The notes under the pieces were generated by a model. It did not search any database and was not told the origin of the DNA. It was given only the letters and a program-made list of their open reading frames with translations. Positions 33,731 through 41,628 of a stretch of DNA of 64,000 nt are shown here, piece by piece (positions within the stretch are counted from its first letter, which is position 1; each line of letters starts with the position of its first letter). The translations under genes were made by a program, and so were the position numbers. The stretch covers positions 1-64,000 of the forward strand of contig URLR01000003.1 in NCBI GenBank assembly GCA_900548815.1, read 5' to 3'. This stretch comes from an uncultured Collinsella sp. (GTDB lineage: Bacteria > Actinomycetota > Coriobacteriia > Coriobacteriales > Coriobacteriaceae).

Positions 33731-34475
33731 CTTTAGTCCGCTGGCCGCGCAGCGGCCAGCTTTAAACCACCCGCTACGCGGGTGGAGACAAACGGCTTTA
33801 CAAAGCCACCCCTCCGACCGATATTGACGATTGTTCAGGCCGTCAAGAATTCGAGTCGAAGGGGTGGTCGCCATGGCCCAGAAGGCCTACAGCCTTTCCC
33901 ACACGAAGTGGATGTGCAAGTACCACATCGTGTTCACGCCGAAGTATAGGCGCAAAGTGATCTACAACCAAATCAGGAGCGACATAGGGGAGATCCTCAG
34001 GAAGCTGTGCGAGTACAAGGGGATCGAGATAATCGAGGGGCACCTGATGCCCGACCACGTGCACGTGCTGCTGGCGATCCCGCCGAAGTACAGCGTCGCG
34101 AGCGTCATGGGCTACCTGAAGGGGAAGAGCTCGCTGATGATATTCGACAGGCACGCCAACCTCAAGTACAAGTTCGGCAACAGGAAGTTCTGGGCGGAGG
34201 GCTACTACGTGTCCGCCGTCGGCCTGAACGAGGCGACGATCGCCAAGTACATCAGGGAGCAGGAGTCCAACGACATCGCGCTGGACAAGCTGAGCGTGAA
34301 GGAGTACGAGGACCCCTTCAAGAGGGGGTGATGCTGCCGGTTCGACCGGCGCGCCACGGGTCAAGATGCACTAGGCCTGGACGAAGTCCGGGCCCGCGCC
34401 TTTAGACGCGAGCCCGGGGCCCGTGGGTTATACCCTAAGAGCAAACCACCCTTTTTAAGGGTGGTTCTGATTTCA
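33731..34475 (+). mobile_element. IS200-like insertion element (single transposase)
   Basis: A lone Y1 transposase is flanked by subterminal hairpins as in the IS200/IS605 family. The left end has GCTGGCCGC/GCGGCCAGC (33740-33760) and CCACCCGC/GCGGGTGG (33767-33785); the right end has AACCACCCTT/AAGGGTGGTT (34444-34466). The left second hairpin and the right hairpin share AAACCACCC. No tnpB accessory gene is present. The exact ends are estimates, since this family leaves no terminal inverted repeats or target duplication. The 364 bases from the transposase stop to ilvE are the right part of the element and the ilvE leader. Confidence 0.85.
33873..34331 (+). CDS. tnpA: IS200-family Y1 HUH transposase
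   Basis: A 152-residue complete TnpA. The HUH metal motif is His62-Val-His64 in MPDHVHVLL and the nucleophile is Tyr126 in IAKYIREQE, the expected spacing. It cuts and joins single-stranded DNA at hairpin-marked ends. Arginine codons are mainly AGG here, whereas neighbouring genes use CGC/CGT, which marks it as recently acquired. Apparently intact, so the element may still move. Confidence 0.95.
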   Translation: MAQKAYSLSHTKWMCKYHIVFTPKYRRKVIYNQIRSDIGEILRKLCEYKGIEIIEGHLMPDHVHVLLAIPPKYSVASVMGYLKGKSSLMIFDRHANLKYKFGNRKFWAEGYYVSAVGLNEATIAKYIREQESNDIALDKLSVKEYEDPFKRG

Positions 34476-34695
34476 GCCAAATGAAAATACTTTACTTAGT
34501 TAAAGAAAAGCGTTTTATCAGACGCGTACGGGGAGTACAATCTCGTGCATGCGAATCGACGTGCCATCGGCTTTGATGCTGCCCGCGTGTCCTGCCCGGC
34601 TCTACGCTTCCGGGTATGCGACGTTGCGACGCGGCCGGCTTCGGTCCTTGCGTGCGGGTTCGCGAGTATGCAACCGTGTATGTAAGGAGCGACAT

Positions 34696-35748
34696 ATGAC
34701 TGTCGAGAAGAAGGATATCGATTGGGGTAGCCTCGGCTTTGGCTACATGAAGACCGATTACAGCTATGAGGCCCATTGGAAGGACGGCGAGTGGGACGAG
34801 GGCGGCCTGACCACCGACCACACCCTGCATGTCTCCGAGTGTGGCGGCATCTTCCACTACTGCCAGGAGGTCTTTGAGGGCCTGAAGGCCTACACCGCCG
34901 AGGACGGCAGCATCGTCTGCTTCCGTCCCGATATGAACGCCGAGCGTATGTACAACTCCGCCCAGCGCCTCGAGATGCCCCCGTTCCCCAAGGACAAGTT
35001 TGTCGAGGCCGTCAAGCAGGTCGTCTCTGCCAACGCTGCATGGGTTCCGCCCTTCGCCTCTGGCGCAACCCTGTATGTGCGTCCGTTTATGATCGGCTCC
35101 GGTGACGTGATCGGCGTGGCTCCCGCTCCTGAGTACACGTTCCGCATTCTCGTGACCCCGGTCGGTCCGTACTTTAAGGGTGGCCTCAAGCCCGTTAAAC
35201 TGCGCGTTTCCGAGTACGACCGCGCCGCACCGCACGGCACCGGCAACATCAAGGCCGGCCTGAACTACGCCATGTCCCTCAAGCCCACGATGGAGGCCCA
35301 TCGCGAGGGCTATGCCGAGAACCTGTATCTCGACTCCGAGTCCCGCACCTATGTCGAGGAGACCGGTGGCGCCAACGTCCTGTTCGTGAAGGAGGACGGC
35401 ACCCTCGTCGTTCCTCAGTCGCACACCGACTCCATCCTGCCCTCTATCACCCGTCGTTCGCTCGTTCAGGTTGCTCAGGACCTGGGCATGACCGTCGACC
35501 AGCGTCCCGTCGAGTGGGCCGAGGTCAAGGCCGGCACCTTTGTGGAGTGCGGCCTGTGCGGCACCGCTGCCGTCATCTCCCCGGTTGGCGAGATCGACAA
35601 CAAGGTTTACGGCGCCGACGAGACTGTGACCTTCCCGGCTGGCTACACCGAGATTGGCCCTGTGATGAAGAAGCTCCGCGAGACCCTGACTGGTATCCAG
35701 TCTGGTGCTGTCGAGGACAAGCACAACTGGGTTTACACCGTCGCGTAA
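34696..35748 (+). CDS. ilvE: Branched-chain amino acid aminotransferase
   Basis: A 350-residue class IV PLP-dependent aminotransferase. The PLP lysine is Lys186 in GTGNIKAGLNYA; EVFEGLKAY and EETGGANVLFV are BCAT-II signatures. It interconverts leucine, isoleucine and valine with their keto acids. The ATG at 34696 has AAGGAG eight bases upstream. A possible -10 (TACAAT, 34536-34541) would give a leader of about 150 bases in which I recognise neither a T-box nor a leader peptide. Monocistronic. Confidence 0.94.
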   Translation: MTVEKKDIDWGSLGFGYMKTDYSYEAHWKDGEWDEGGLTTDHTLHVSECGGIFHYCQEVFEGLKAYTAEDGSIVCFRPDMNAERMYNSAQRLEMPPFPKDKFVEAVKQVVSANAAWVPPFASGATLYVRPFMIGSGDVIGVAPAPEYTFRILVTPVGPYFKGGLKPVKLRVSEYDRAAPHGTGNIKAGLNYAMSLKPTMEAHREGYAENLYLDSESRTYVEETGGANVLFVKEDGTLVVPQSHTDSILPSITRRSLVQVAQDLGMTVDQRPVEWAEVKAGTFVECGLCGTAAVISPVGEIDNKVYGADETVTFPAGYTEIGPVMKKLRETLTGIQSGAVEDKHNWVYTVA

Positions 35749-35805
35749 TTTGTCTTACCTATCCGGGCAGAGAGCAAGTTCCCTCCCGGCGCGTCCTCGG
35801 ACATG

Positions 35806-35848
35806 CAAGAAGCCCTCGCTGCGCACTTCGTGCGGCGAGGGCTTCTTG
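35806..35848 (+). terminator. Terminator after ilvE
   Basis: CAAGAAGCCCTCGC pairs perfectly with GCGAGGGCTTCTTG. Confidence 0.8.
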
Positions 35849-35917
35849 CGTCCTGCGGAGTGCGCCGGAAAGGAAGGCCGCGCTTTTGTTTTGGTTCGCG
35901 CCATGTGGGGGTGGCGG

Positions 35918-36126
35918 CGACGTGCATTTTTGCGAGTATTCTGCAATCGAAGGCCCCTGCATACCGACCTCGGGCAAAAAATCGGGATTTCTCGATGTTT
36001 TCTACGGATGATGGGCGGGGTTATGGGCTTATAGCGTTTGATTTGCAGGGATATTCGCGGTCTTTGGCACTTATCGTGGCGCCCGAAGCTCTTGGTTATG
36101 TTGAATACTCCTAAAAATGCACGACG
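35918..36126. repeat. MITE-like 209-bp non-coding element
   Basis: The ends CGACGTGCATTTTTGCGAGT (from 35918) and, inverted, CGTCGTGCATTTTTAGGAGT (from 36126) match at 21 of 24 positions over 24 bases. The interior has no plausible coding frame. The terminal repeats and size suggest a miniature transposable element. It fills most of the 480-base gap between ilvE and lemA. Confidence 0.65.
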
Positions 36127-36153
36127 CTTAGAGGGGGACCTTTGCGAAAAAGG

Positions 36154-36192
36154 AAACCGCCCCGTCGAAGTATGCATTTGACGGGGCGGTTT
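36154..36192 (-). terminator. Terminator of lemA
   Basis: AAACCGCCCCGTC pairs with GACGGGGCGGTTT, 37 bases beyond the lemA stop on the minus strand. Confidence 0.85.
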
Positions 36193-36228
36193 ATACATTT
36201 GGACGATTAAGGATGCGCTGTCAAACTA

Positions 36229-36780
36229 CTAGAACTTGACGGTCGGGGCCTGGCGGGCTGCTTCGGCGGCCTCGAAGCCCTGGCGCTCCTTAAACTGGAA
36301 GATGCCAGCAAAGATGACAGCCGGGAACGTCTGAATGGCGTTGTTGTAGCTGAGCACGCAGTCGTTGTAGCTCTGGCGTGCATAGCTAATCTTGTTCTCG
36401 GTGTCCTCGAGCGATGCCTGCAGCTGCGTAAAGTTGGTGTTTGCCTTAAGATCGGGATAGGCCTCGGCCACAGCGAAGAGCTGGCGCAGTGCGCCGGTCA
36501 GCACGTTGTCGGCTTCCATCTTGGCCTCGGGCGTGGTGGCCTTGACGGCGGTGTTACGCGCGCTGATCACGGCGGAGAGCGTCTCCTGCTCGTGCTTGGC
36601 GTAGCCCTTGACGGTTTCGACCAGGTTGGGGATCAGGTCGTTACGGCGCTGCAGCTGCGTATCGATGTTCTGCCAGGCGTTATCGATGCGGTTACGCTTG
36701 GTGACCATGTTGTTGTAGATGCCGGCGATGGCGCAGACAATCACAATGACAACAACGATGCCGATGATGACGGTAATCAT
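36229..36780 (-). CDS. lemA: LemA family protein
   Basis: A 183-residue LemA protein: N-terminal transmembrane helix (about 2-22), then NRIDNAWQNIDTQLQRRNDLIPNLV, the family's long antiparallel helices, and the YNNAIQTFPAVIFA motif. LemA proteins are membrane-anchored helical bundles, often paired with TPM-domain proteins or a M48 protease; no such partner is here. Cell role unknown. GGAGACATC precedes the ATG at 36780. Divergent from a TetR gene. Confidence 0.93.
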   Translation of the reverse strand: MITVIIGIVVVIVIVCAIAGIYNNMVTKRNRIDNAWQNIDTQLQRRNDLIPNLVETVKGYAKHEQETLSAVISARNTAVKATTPEAKMEADNVLTGALRQLFAVAEAYPDLKANTNFTQLQASLEDTENKISYARQSYNDCVLSYNNAIQTFPAVIFAGIFQFKERQGFEAAEAARQAPTVKF

Positions 36781-36979
36781 GATGTCTCCGTTTCGAATGG
36801 CCGCGGCGGCATGCGCCAGCTGCCGTTGGTATAACGCTACTAGTATACCCGCAACGTTTTACCGTGCCGAACTTTCCGGTAAGCGTTGTGTTTTCGGCGG
36901 GGTCGGCACCGGGGCAAAGCGCGCGAGGTACAGGTGTAAGATATGCGACAGATTGACGAGTGTTGTCTTTGCCCTGAGG

Positions 36980-37576
36980 ATGGCGATACCAGTGGACCTT
37001 CGCATTAAGAAAACCTACCGCGCCCTTTTCGATGCCTTCACCGAGCTTCTCGAGGAGCATCGTTTTGAGGACCTGACGGTTGCCATGCTTTGCGACCGCG
37101 CCATGATTCGCCGCACGACGTTCTACAAGCACTTTCGCGACAAGAACGATTACTTTGCCTTTTATATCGATGAGCTCATGTCGGGCTTGCCGCAAAAACA
37201 GCCCGATGAGGCCGGCGCAGTGTCTGCCGAGGACGTGCGCGCGCTTCGGCACGCGATTTTGGACGATGCTATGGATTTGATTCTGACGCACGAGCGGCTC
37301 ATGGATAACATTTTGGCAAGCAGCATGTCGGGCATGTTGACCAACGTTATTTGCGACCGCATTGCCCGCTCCATCCGCGAGCGTGTGATGAACGTGCTTG
37401 CCGAGGATGCCCTGGCCCCCGTGTCACTCGAGACGACGTCCGAGTTTGTCGCCGGCGGTATTATTCGACTTTTCACGATATGGTGGGAATCGGGCCACGA
37501 TCTTGAGCGTCGACCCGAGATGGCCGACGTGGTCGATGCACTGTTCGAGCGAACCATGACGCCGGTGCATCACTAG
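36980..37576 (+). CDS. TetR/AcrR-family regulator
   Basis: A 198-residue regulator. The N-terminal TetR HTH runs about 8-55 (RIKKTYRALFDAFTELLEE, then LCDRAMIRRTTFYKHFRDK); the rest is a helical ligand domain ending in FTIWWESGHDLERRPEM, as in the TetR_C_8-like group. The ATG at 36980 was taken; a GTG at 36992 has a better placed GAGGA and would shorten it by four residues. It is divergent from lemA and precedes tRNA-Ser; target unknown. Confidence 0.85.
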   Translation: MAIPVDLRIKKTYRALFDAFTELLEEHRFEDLTVAMLCDRAMIRRTTFYKHFRDKNDYFAFYIDELMSGLPQKQPDEAGAVSAEDVRALRHAILDDAMDLILTHERLMDNILASSMSGMLTNVICDRIARSIRERVMNVLAEDALAPVSLETTSEFVAGGIIRLFTIWWESGHDLERRPEMADVVDALFERTMTPVHH

Positions 37577-37579
37577 AAG

Positions 37580-37669
37580 TGGCGGAGAGAGGGGGATTCG
37601 AACCCCCGGAACGCTCTCGCGCTCAACGGTTTTCAAGACCGCCGCATTCAACCGCTCTGCCATCTCTCC
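37580..37669 (-). tRNA. tRNA-Ser (TGA anticodon)
   Basis: A 90-base tRNA with a long variable arm as in serine tRNAs. The acceptor GGAGAGA pairs with TCTCTCC, the CCA end is encoded, the T-loop GTTCGAATC is normal, and the anticodon TGA lies at 37633-37635 (loop CTTGAAA). Confidence 0.97.
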
Positions 37670-37720
37670 GTGAGTCGTAATGATAGCATCGTTTTGAATT
37701 TGCAACAGGGAAGGCGAACG

Positions 37721-39502
37721 ATGACGATCACCGAAATCGACGAGAAGTTCATGCGCGAGGCGCTGGCGGAGGCGCGAGTCGCCACGGCGGTGGGCGAGGT
37801 GCCCATCGGAGCCGTAGTGGTGCGCGACGGTGAGATCGTCGCGAGGGCGCACAATCGGCGCGAACTCGACCAGGACCCTTCGGCTCATGCCGAGTTTGCG
37901 GCCGTGTGCGCCGCTGCCCAGGCGCTTGGCCGCTGGCGCCTTTTCGACTGTACGGTTTATGTGACGTTGGAACCCTGCTGCATGTGCGCGGGCCTTATGG
38001 TCAACGCGCGCGTGGGGCGCTGCGTGTATGGCGCGAGTGATGCCAAGGCGGGCGCGCTGGGTTCGCTGTATGACCTGAATGCCGATTCGCGCCTGAATCA
38101 TCGGTTTAACGTGACGGCTGGGGTCCTGGCGGATGAATGCCGCGAGCTGCTGAGTAGCTATTTTGGCGGTCTGCGCGGAGCGGGTGGCAGCGGCTGCGGC
38201 TGCGGTCCGAACCTTGAGGCGCATGCCGCCCACGCCGCGGCGCTTGCAGGTGCCGGTGAGGATGCTGGCATGGCGGTTGACTTTGGTCCTGCGTGTCGCC
38301 GACCCCGCCGTGTGCTGTTGGCGATTGACTCCTTTAAGGGCAGCGTTTCGAGCGCGCAGGCGGAGGCGGCGGTTGCCGAGGGCATGCGCCGTGTGTGGTC
38401 CGATGCCCAGGTGGCCGCATTGCCGCTGGCGGATGGCGGCGAGGGGACGCTCGATGCCGTTGCCGCGTGCGGCGGTGAGATTGTGACCTGCGAGGTGGCA
38501 GGTCCCTTGGGCGACCGCGTGTCTGCCCGGATGCTGGTGGACGACGAGCGCGACTCGGCTGTAATTGAGATGGCCGAGGCGGCGGGTATTGGGTACTCGC
38601 CCTGTACAGAATCGGCGGCGCTTGCGGCTTCGACCTATGGCGTGGGCGAGCTCATGCTTCGCGCGGTTCGCACGGGCGCAAAGACTATCTATATTGGTTT
38701 GGGCGGCAGCGCCACCAACGACGGTGGCGCCGGCATGCTGCAGGCGCTGGGCGCGCGTGTGGTCGATGATCAGGGATGCGATGTCGTCCCCGGTCTTGCC
38801 GGCCTTGAGCAGGTGGCGAGCGTTGATCTGGCGCCCGCGCTGCAGGCTTTGGATGATGCTCGTATCGTTGTGCTTTCCGATGTCGAGAATCCGCTCGTGG
38901 GGCGTCGAGGCGCACTGGCGGTGTTCGGCGGGCAGAAGGGCCTGCCGGCGGATGATGTCGAGGTGCTGCGCAGATACGACGGCTGGATGGTCGGCTACGG
39001 TCGCTTGCTCGATGCGGCGATTGCCAGAGCTCGAGCCCAGGGGTTGTTGCGCACACCCGAGGGCGCACGGACATTTGGCTCGGTGCTCGGTGTACCCGGC
39101 GCGGGCGCTGCCGGTGGCTTGGGCGCGGCGTTGCTGGCGCTCGGCGCGGAGCTACGCTCGGGTGTGGAGACGGTGCTCGATCTCGTGGGGTTTGACGAGC
39201 GCGTGCGCGATGTCGACCTGGTCATAACGGGCGAGGGCAATATGGATGAGCAATCCGCCGCCGGTAAGGCGCCGGTGGGTGTGGCTCGCCGCGCCAAGCG
39301 ATATGGCAAGCCGGTAATCGCTGTCGTGGGCGGTCGCGCTGACAACCTCGATGCGGTGTATGGGCAGGGCGTCGACTTGGTGCTTCCGATCTGCCGCAAA
39401 CCCATGTCCCTCGACCAGGCGCTCGAACCACGGGAAGCCACAACCAACCTCATCTGTGCCGGCGAGGCAGCCGCCCAATCCTACGACCTCGCCCGCCTCT
39501 AA
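37721..39502 (+). CDS. tadA: Fusion of tRNA adenosine deaminase (TadA) and glycerate kinase
   Basis: One 593-residue frame holds two enzymes. Residues 1-150 are TadA: zinc ligand His56 and catalytic Glu58 in SAHAEFA, and Cys86/Cys89 in EPCCMCA. TadA makes inosine at position 34 of tRNA-Arg. Residues about 151-195 form an Ala/Gly/His linker. Residues 196-593 are a full-length glycerate kinase of the GarK/GlxK family (VLLAIDSFKGSVSSAQAEAA at its start, GLGGSATNDGGAGML, GEGNMDEQSAAGKAPVGVA). There is no internal stop or ribosome-site-plus-start at the join. CAGGGAAGG precedes the ATG at 37721. Both halves keep their key residues, so both may work. Confidence 0.93.
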   Translation: MTITEIDEKFMREALAEARVATAVGEVPIGAVVVRDGEIVARAHNRRELDQDPSAHAEFAAVCAAAQALGRWRLFDCTVYVTLEPCCMCAGLMVNARVGRCVYGASDAKAGALGSLYDLNADSRLNHRFNVTAGVLADECRELLSSYFGGLRGAGGSGCGCGPNLEAHAAHAAALAGAGEDAGMAVDFGPACRRPRRVLLAIDSFKGSVSSAQAEAAVAEGMRRVWSDAQVAALPLADGGEGTLDAVAACGGEIVTCEVAGPLGDRVSARMLVDDERDSAVIEMAEAAGIGYSPCTESAALAASTYGVGELMLRAVRTGAKTIYIGLGGSATNDGGAGMLQALGARVVDDQGCDVVPGLAGLEQVASVDLAPALQALDDARIVVLSDVENPLVGRRGALAVFGGQKGLPADDVEVLRRYDGWMVGYGRLLDAAIARARAQGLLRTPEGARTFGSVLGVPGAGAAGGLGAALLALGAELRSGVETVLDLVGFDERVRDVDLVITGEGNMDEQSAAGKAPVGVARRAKRYGKPVIAVVGGRADNLDAVYGQGVDLVLPICRKPMSLDQALEPREATTNLICAGEAAAQSYDLARL

Positions 39503-39517
39503 GGCCTATCTCCCTAT

Positions 39518-39586
39518 AAGTTGCGGTGGAATACGGAGTGTTTTTGCCTTTAAGGTGCCAATTCAGTCCGTATTCCACCGCAACTT
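39518..39586. repeat. AAGTTGCGGTGG palindrome, copy 1
   Basis: The arms 39518-39537 (AAGTTGCGGTGGAATACGGA) and 39567-39586 are exact complements around a 29-base centre. It starts 16 bases after the fusion gene and could also act as its terminator. A second copy is at 54923-54989 and a half copy at 10626-10641. Confidence 0.88.
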
Positions 39587-39649
39587 CGAGAATGGCCATT
39601 CGAGGTTGGCTGCCTTGGGCCTTGGATCGGACCGTTTGCCACGAAATGC

Positions 39650-39786
39650 GGCCATCTACTACGTTAAACCGGCCACCTTCGACCATCCCGGAATTTGCAA
39701 AAACAAAACCGCAGGTAGAAAGCTTGCCGATTTTCGAAAAAGCCGGCTATGGTTGACCCTTGCGGCCTAAACGTAGTAGATGGGCC
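39650..39786. repeat. Element with GGCCATCTACTACGTT ends
   Basis: GGCCATCTACTACGTT (39650-39665) is mirrored by AACGTAGTAGATGGGCC (39770-39786) with one extra base. The interior is non-coding. It looks like a short MITE-type unit of about 137 bases. Confidence 0.6.
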
Positions 39787-39815
39787 CTTTCTGTGGTGCG
39801 GCACCAAGCCGGTCA

Positions 39816-39898
39816 TTTTGGGATCGGACTATTTTGACTACTCATTGGCTGCTCTGGCAATCGGGCTGCAAAAGTAGTCAAAAAAGCTCCGTCCCAAA
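39816..39898. repeat. TTTTGACTACT imperfect palindrome
   Basis: 39816-39842 pairs imperfectly with 39873-39898 (TTTTGACTACT against AGTAGTCAAAA, and TTTGGGA against TCCCAAA). It ends just before the ffs promoter. The three palindromes together fill 39503-39900. Confidence 0.65.
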
Positions 39899-39907
39899 TT
39901 AGCTACC

Positions 39908-39936
39908 TTGCTCTGGCGGGCGGGAGCGGGTAAGAT
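39908..39936 (+). promoter_or_regulatory. Promoter of ffs
   Basis: -35 TTGCTC (39908-39913) and -10 TAAGAT (39931-39936) are 17 bases apart; start of transcription would be seven bases on, at the 5' end of the SRP RNA stem. Confidence 0.7.
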
Positions 39937-39943
39937 ATACCGA

Positions 39944-40061
39944 GCGCCTAGCGCGTTCGATGGGTTCGGATGACGACATGTTCCGAATCTGGTCAGGTCC
40001 GGAAGGAAGCAGCCATAAGGAGCCTCTGTCGGGCATCCGAATCCATCGAGTGCGCAGGCGC
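39944..40061 (+). ncRNA. ffs: Signal recognition particle RNA (small bacterial type)
   Basis: The invariant domain IV core is present at 39991-40013 (GGTCAGGTCCGGAAGGAAGC then AGC). The ends GCGCCT (39944-39949) and AGGCGC (40056-40061) pair, and TTCGGATG pairs with CATCCGAA, giving the single long hairpin of about 118 bases without an Alu domain. TTTTT follows at 40062-40066. It partners Ffh in membrane protein targeting. Exact ends are inferred from pairing and the promoter. Confidence 0.95.
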
Positions 40062-40074
40062 TTTTTGGTGCCGC

Positions 40075-40179
40075 GGCTACCCGCGAGTGCCGGCAGGGCG
40101 CTTGGTGTCTCGCTGGTCCTCGGCTTTGCCTGCGGGATCGCTCGACTACCAAGCGCCCTGCCGGCACTCGCGGGTAGCC
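40075..40179. repeat. Perfect 32-bp-arm hairpin directly behind ffs
   Basis: 40075-40106 (GGCTACCCGCGAGTGCCGGC onward, ending CTTGGT) is the exact complement of 40148-40179, with a 41-base loop. No T run follows. It starts only nine bases after the SRP RNA T tract. Bases 40180-40313 show nothing further. Confidence 0.9.
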
Positions 40180-40313
40180 GACCAAAACCACCTGAAGGGT
40201 CACATTTATCTGAATAATTTAATCCCGTGTCTTTTGCTGCTCGTTGGCGTTGTCTGGAGCGCGGCGGCTACGTGGTTCAAGAGACGGCGGCATTGCCATC
40301 TGTTTTTTCAAGT

Positions 40314-40355
40314 AAAGAGGCTCGTTTCCCTAGGTTGGGGAAACGAGCCTCTTTT
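40314..40355. terminator. Terminator hairpin before the surface protein gene end
   Basis: AAAGAGGCTCGTTTCCC pairs with GGGAAACGAGCCTCTTT, followed by TT on the plus strand. It probably ends the minus-strand surface protein gene and blocks plus-strand readthrough. Confidence 0.8.
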
Positions 40356-40399
40356 TGTCTCTGGGTTTGTGGATTGGCGGAGGTAGTATGTTCTGGCAG

Positions 40400-41413
40400 C
40401 TATTTTGAGTTCTTGATGCGGCGTGTGGCTGTGGCGGTTATTCCGAGGCCTGCGGTGGCGATTCCTGCGAGTGCGATTGCGCTCGGTGCTGTGTCGCCCG
40501 TGTTTGCGAGCTTGCCGGCGGTCGTATCTGCTTGCTTGCCGCTGCTCGAGTTCGCCTGCTTGGTGGAGCTTGGTAGGGCGTCTTTGCCGGTTGCAGGTGA
40601 GGCAACGGGCGGTGTCGCCTCGGCGGGTTGCGTTGAGCCGGAGGGAGGCACTGTCTCGGCGGGTTTCGTTATCTCGGGCGAGGTGGTCTTATCTGCCGCG
40701 GCCTTTGCCTCTTCGTATGCCTTGCAGGCGTCGTCATAGGCCGCTTGCGCCTTTTCCAAATCGCCGAGGAGCGCATTTCGCTTGGCAATGTCCTCGTCGA
40801 TCTGGGCTTTAGCTTCCTCTGCCTCACTTTCGAAATACTGAACCTGTTTTTCCTGGCTTTCGAGCCGGCGTTGGTAGCGGTGAAGATCATCTTCACAAGA
40901 TTCTTCTCGCCTTTCTGCCGACATGATCTCACTGCGCAACTGCTTAATATGCTCCTTAATAGCTGTGCTGGGCGCCTCGTCGCCGAGCTCCTTGAGTACC
41001 TTATCTAATTCTGCCTGAAGGCCGCTTGTCCGGTTGTGGGCCTCATCGTATTTGGCTTGGGCTGCATCGACGTTCGCTTGCATGGCGGGAAGGGGTTCCC
41101 TCCGTTTGGCGGCTTCCGCCACCACCATGTCGTAGAGTTCTTGAAATGCGGCAATGTCATCATCGATTTCCGCAAGTTTCTCGGGACTTGCGGCGTCTTT
41201 CGCGGCCTCGAGGTTTTTGAGCGCTTCCTGCATGGCTGCATACGCTCTTTCTTTTGCGGCGGCCGCATCTTCCGTCTGCAAGGCAACTGCACCGGTGGGG
41301 GAGCTGGTTTCTGCCGCGATCGCCGTTGCGGGGGCGATCCCCGCGACAAGTGCCGCGGAAAGGGCGATGCCCACAGTTGCTCGTCTTGCTCTTCTTGCGA
41401 GAATGACGTTCAT
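40400..41413 (-). CDS. Sortase-anchored coiled-coil surface protein
   Basis: A 337-residue secreted protein. A signal peptide (about 1-34, cut after TAIAA) is followed by a long charged coiled coil (about 48-245, heptads such as LESQEKQVQYFESEAEEAKA), a Pro/Thr/Ser-rich wall-spanning stretch (246-300), and a sorting signal: LANTG at 302-306, hydrophobic helix 310-329, tail RRIKNSK. LAXTG is the form used by actinobacterial class E-type sortases. Likely displayed on the cell wall; the binding partner is unknown. No sortase gene is adjacent. Confidence 0.85.
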   Translation of the reverse strand: MNVILARRARRATVGIALSAALVAGIAPATAIAAETSSPTGAVALQTEDAAAAKERAYAAMQEALKNLEAAKDAASPEKLAEIDDDIAAFQELYDMVVAEAAKRREPLPAMQANVDAAQAKYDEAHNRTSGLQAELDKVLKELGDEAPSTAIKEHIKQLRSEIMSAERREESCEDDLHRYQRRLESQEKQVQYFESEAEEAKAQIDEDIAKRNALLGDLEKAQAAYDDACKAYEEAKAAADKTTSPEITKPAETVPPSGSTQPAEATPPVASPATGKDALPSSTKQANSSSGKQADTTAGKLANTGDTAPSAIALAGIATAGLGITATATRRIKNSK

Positions 41414-41628
41414 CTCGGCACCTCATTTCAAGGGTCGGCGACTAACTTGGTAGCACTAATGTAAGTATATCAGGCGGTCGACCCGACACTGGCTGGGTGT
41501 GCGCGTGCCTTTCCGCTTCTTTGGAAACCGAATCCCATTAGAAATGACGAGTTGTTTACGCTTCTTTTGGGCTCACCGTACTATCATGATTCGAATTGAA
41601 TGTGGATGATGATAGGGAGCGCCTTTTT

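Noticed and set aside
34549..34695. N-terminal extension of ilvE or T-box leader
   Set aside because: The upstream frame is Arg/Cys-rich and unlike BCAT; AAGGAG places the start at 34696. No T-box core sequence was found.
40227..40739. Plus-strand frame between ffs and the surface protein
   Set aside because: No ribosome site, overlaps the terminator hairpin and is antisense to the surface protein's stalk.
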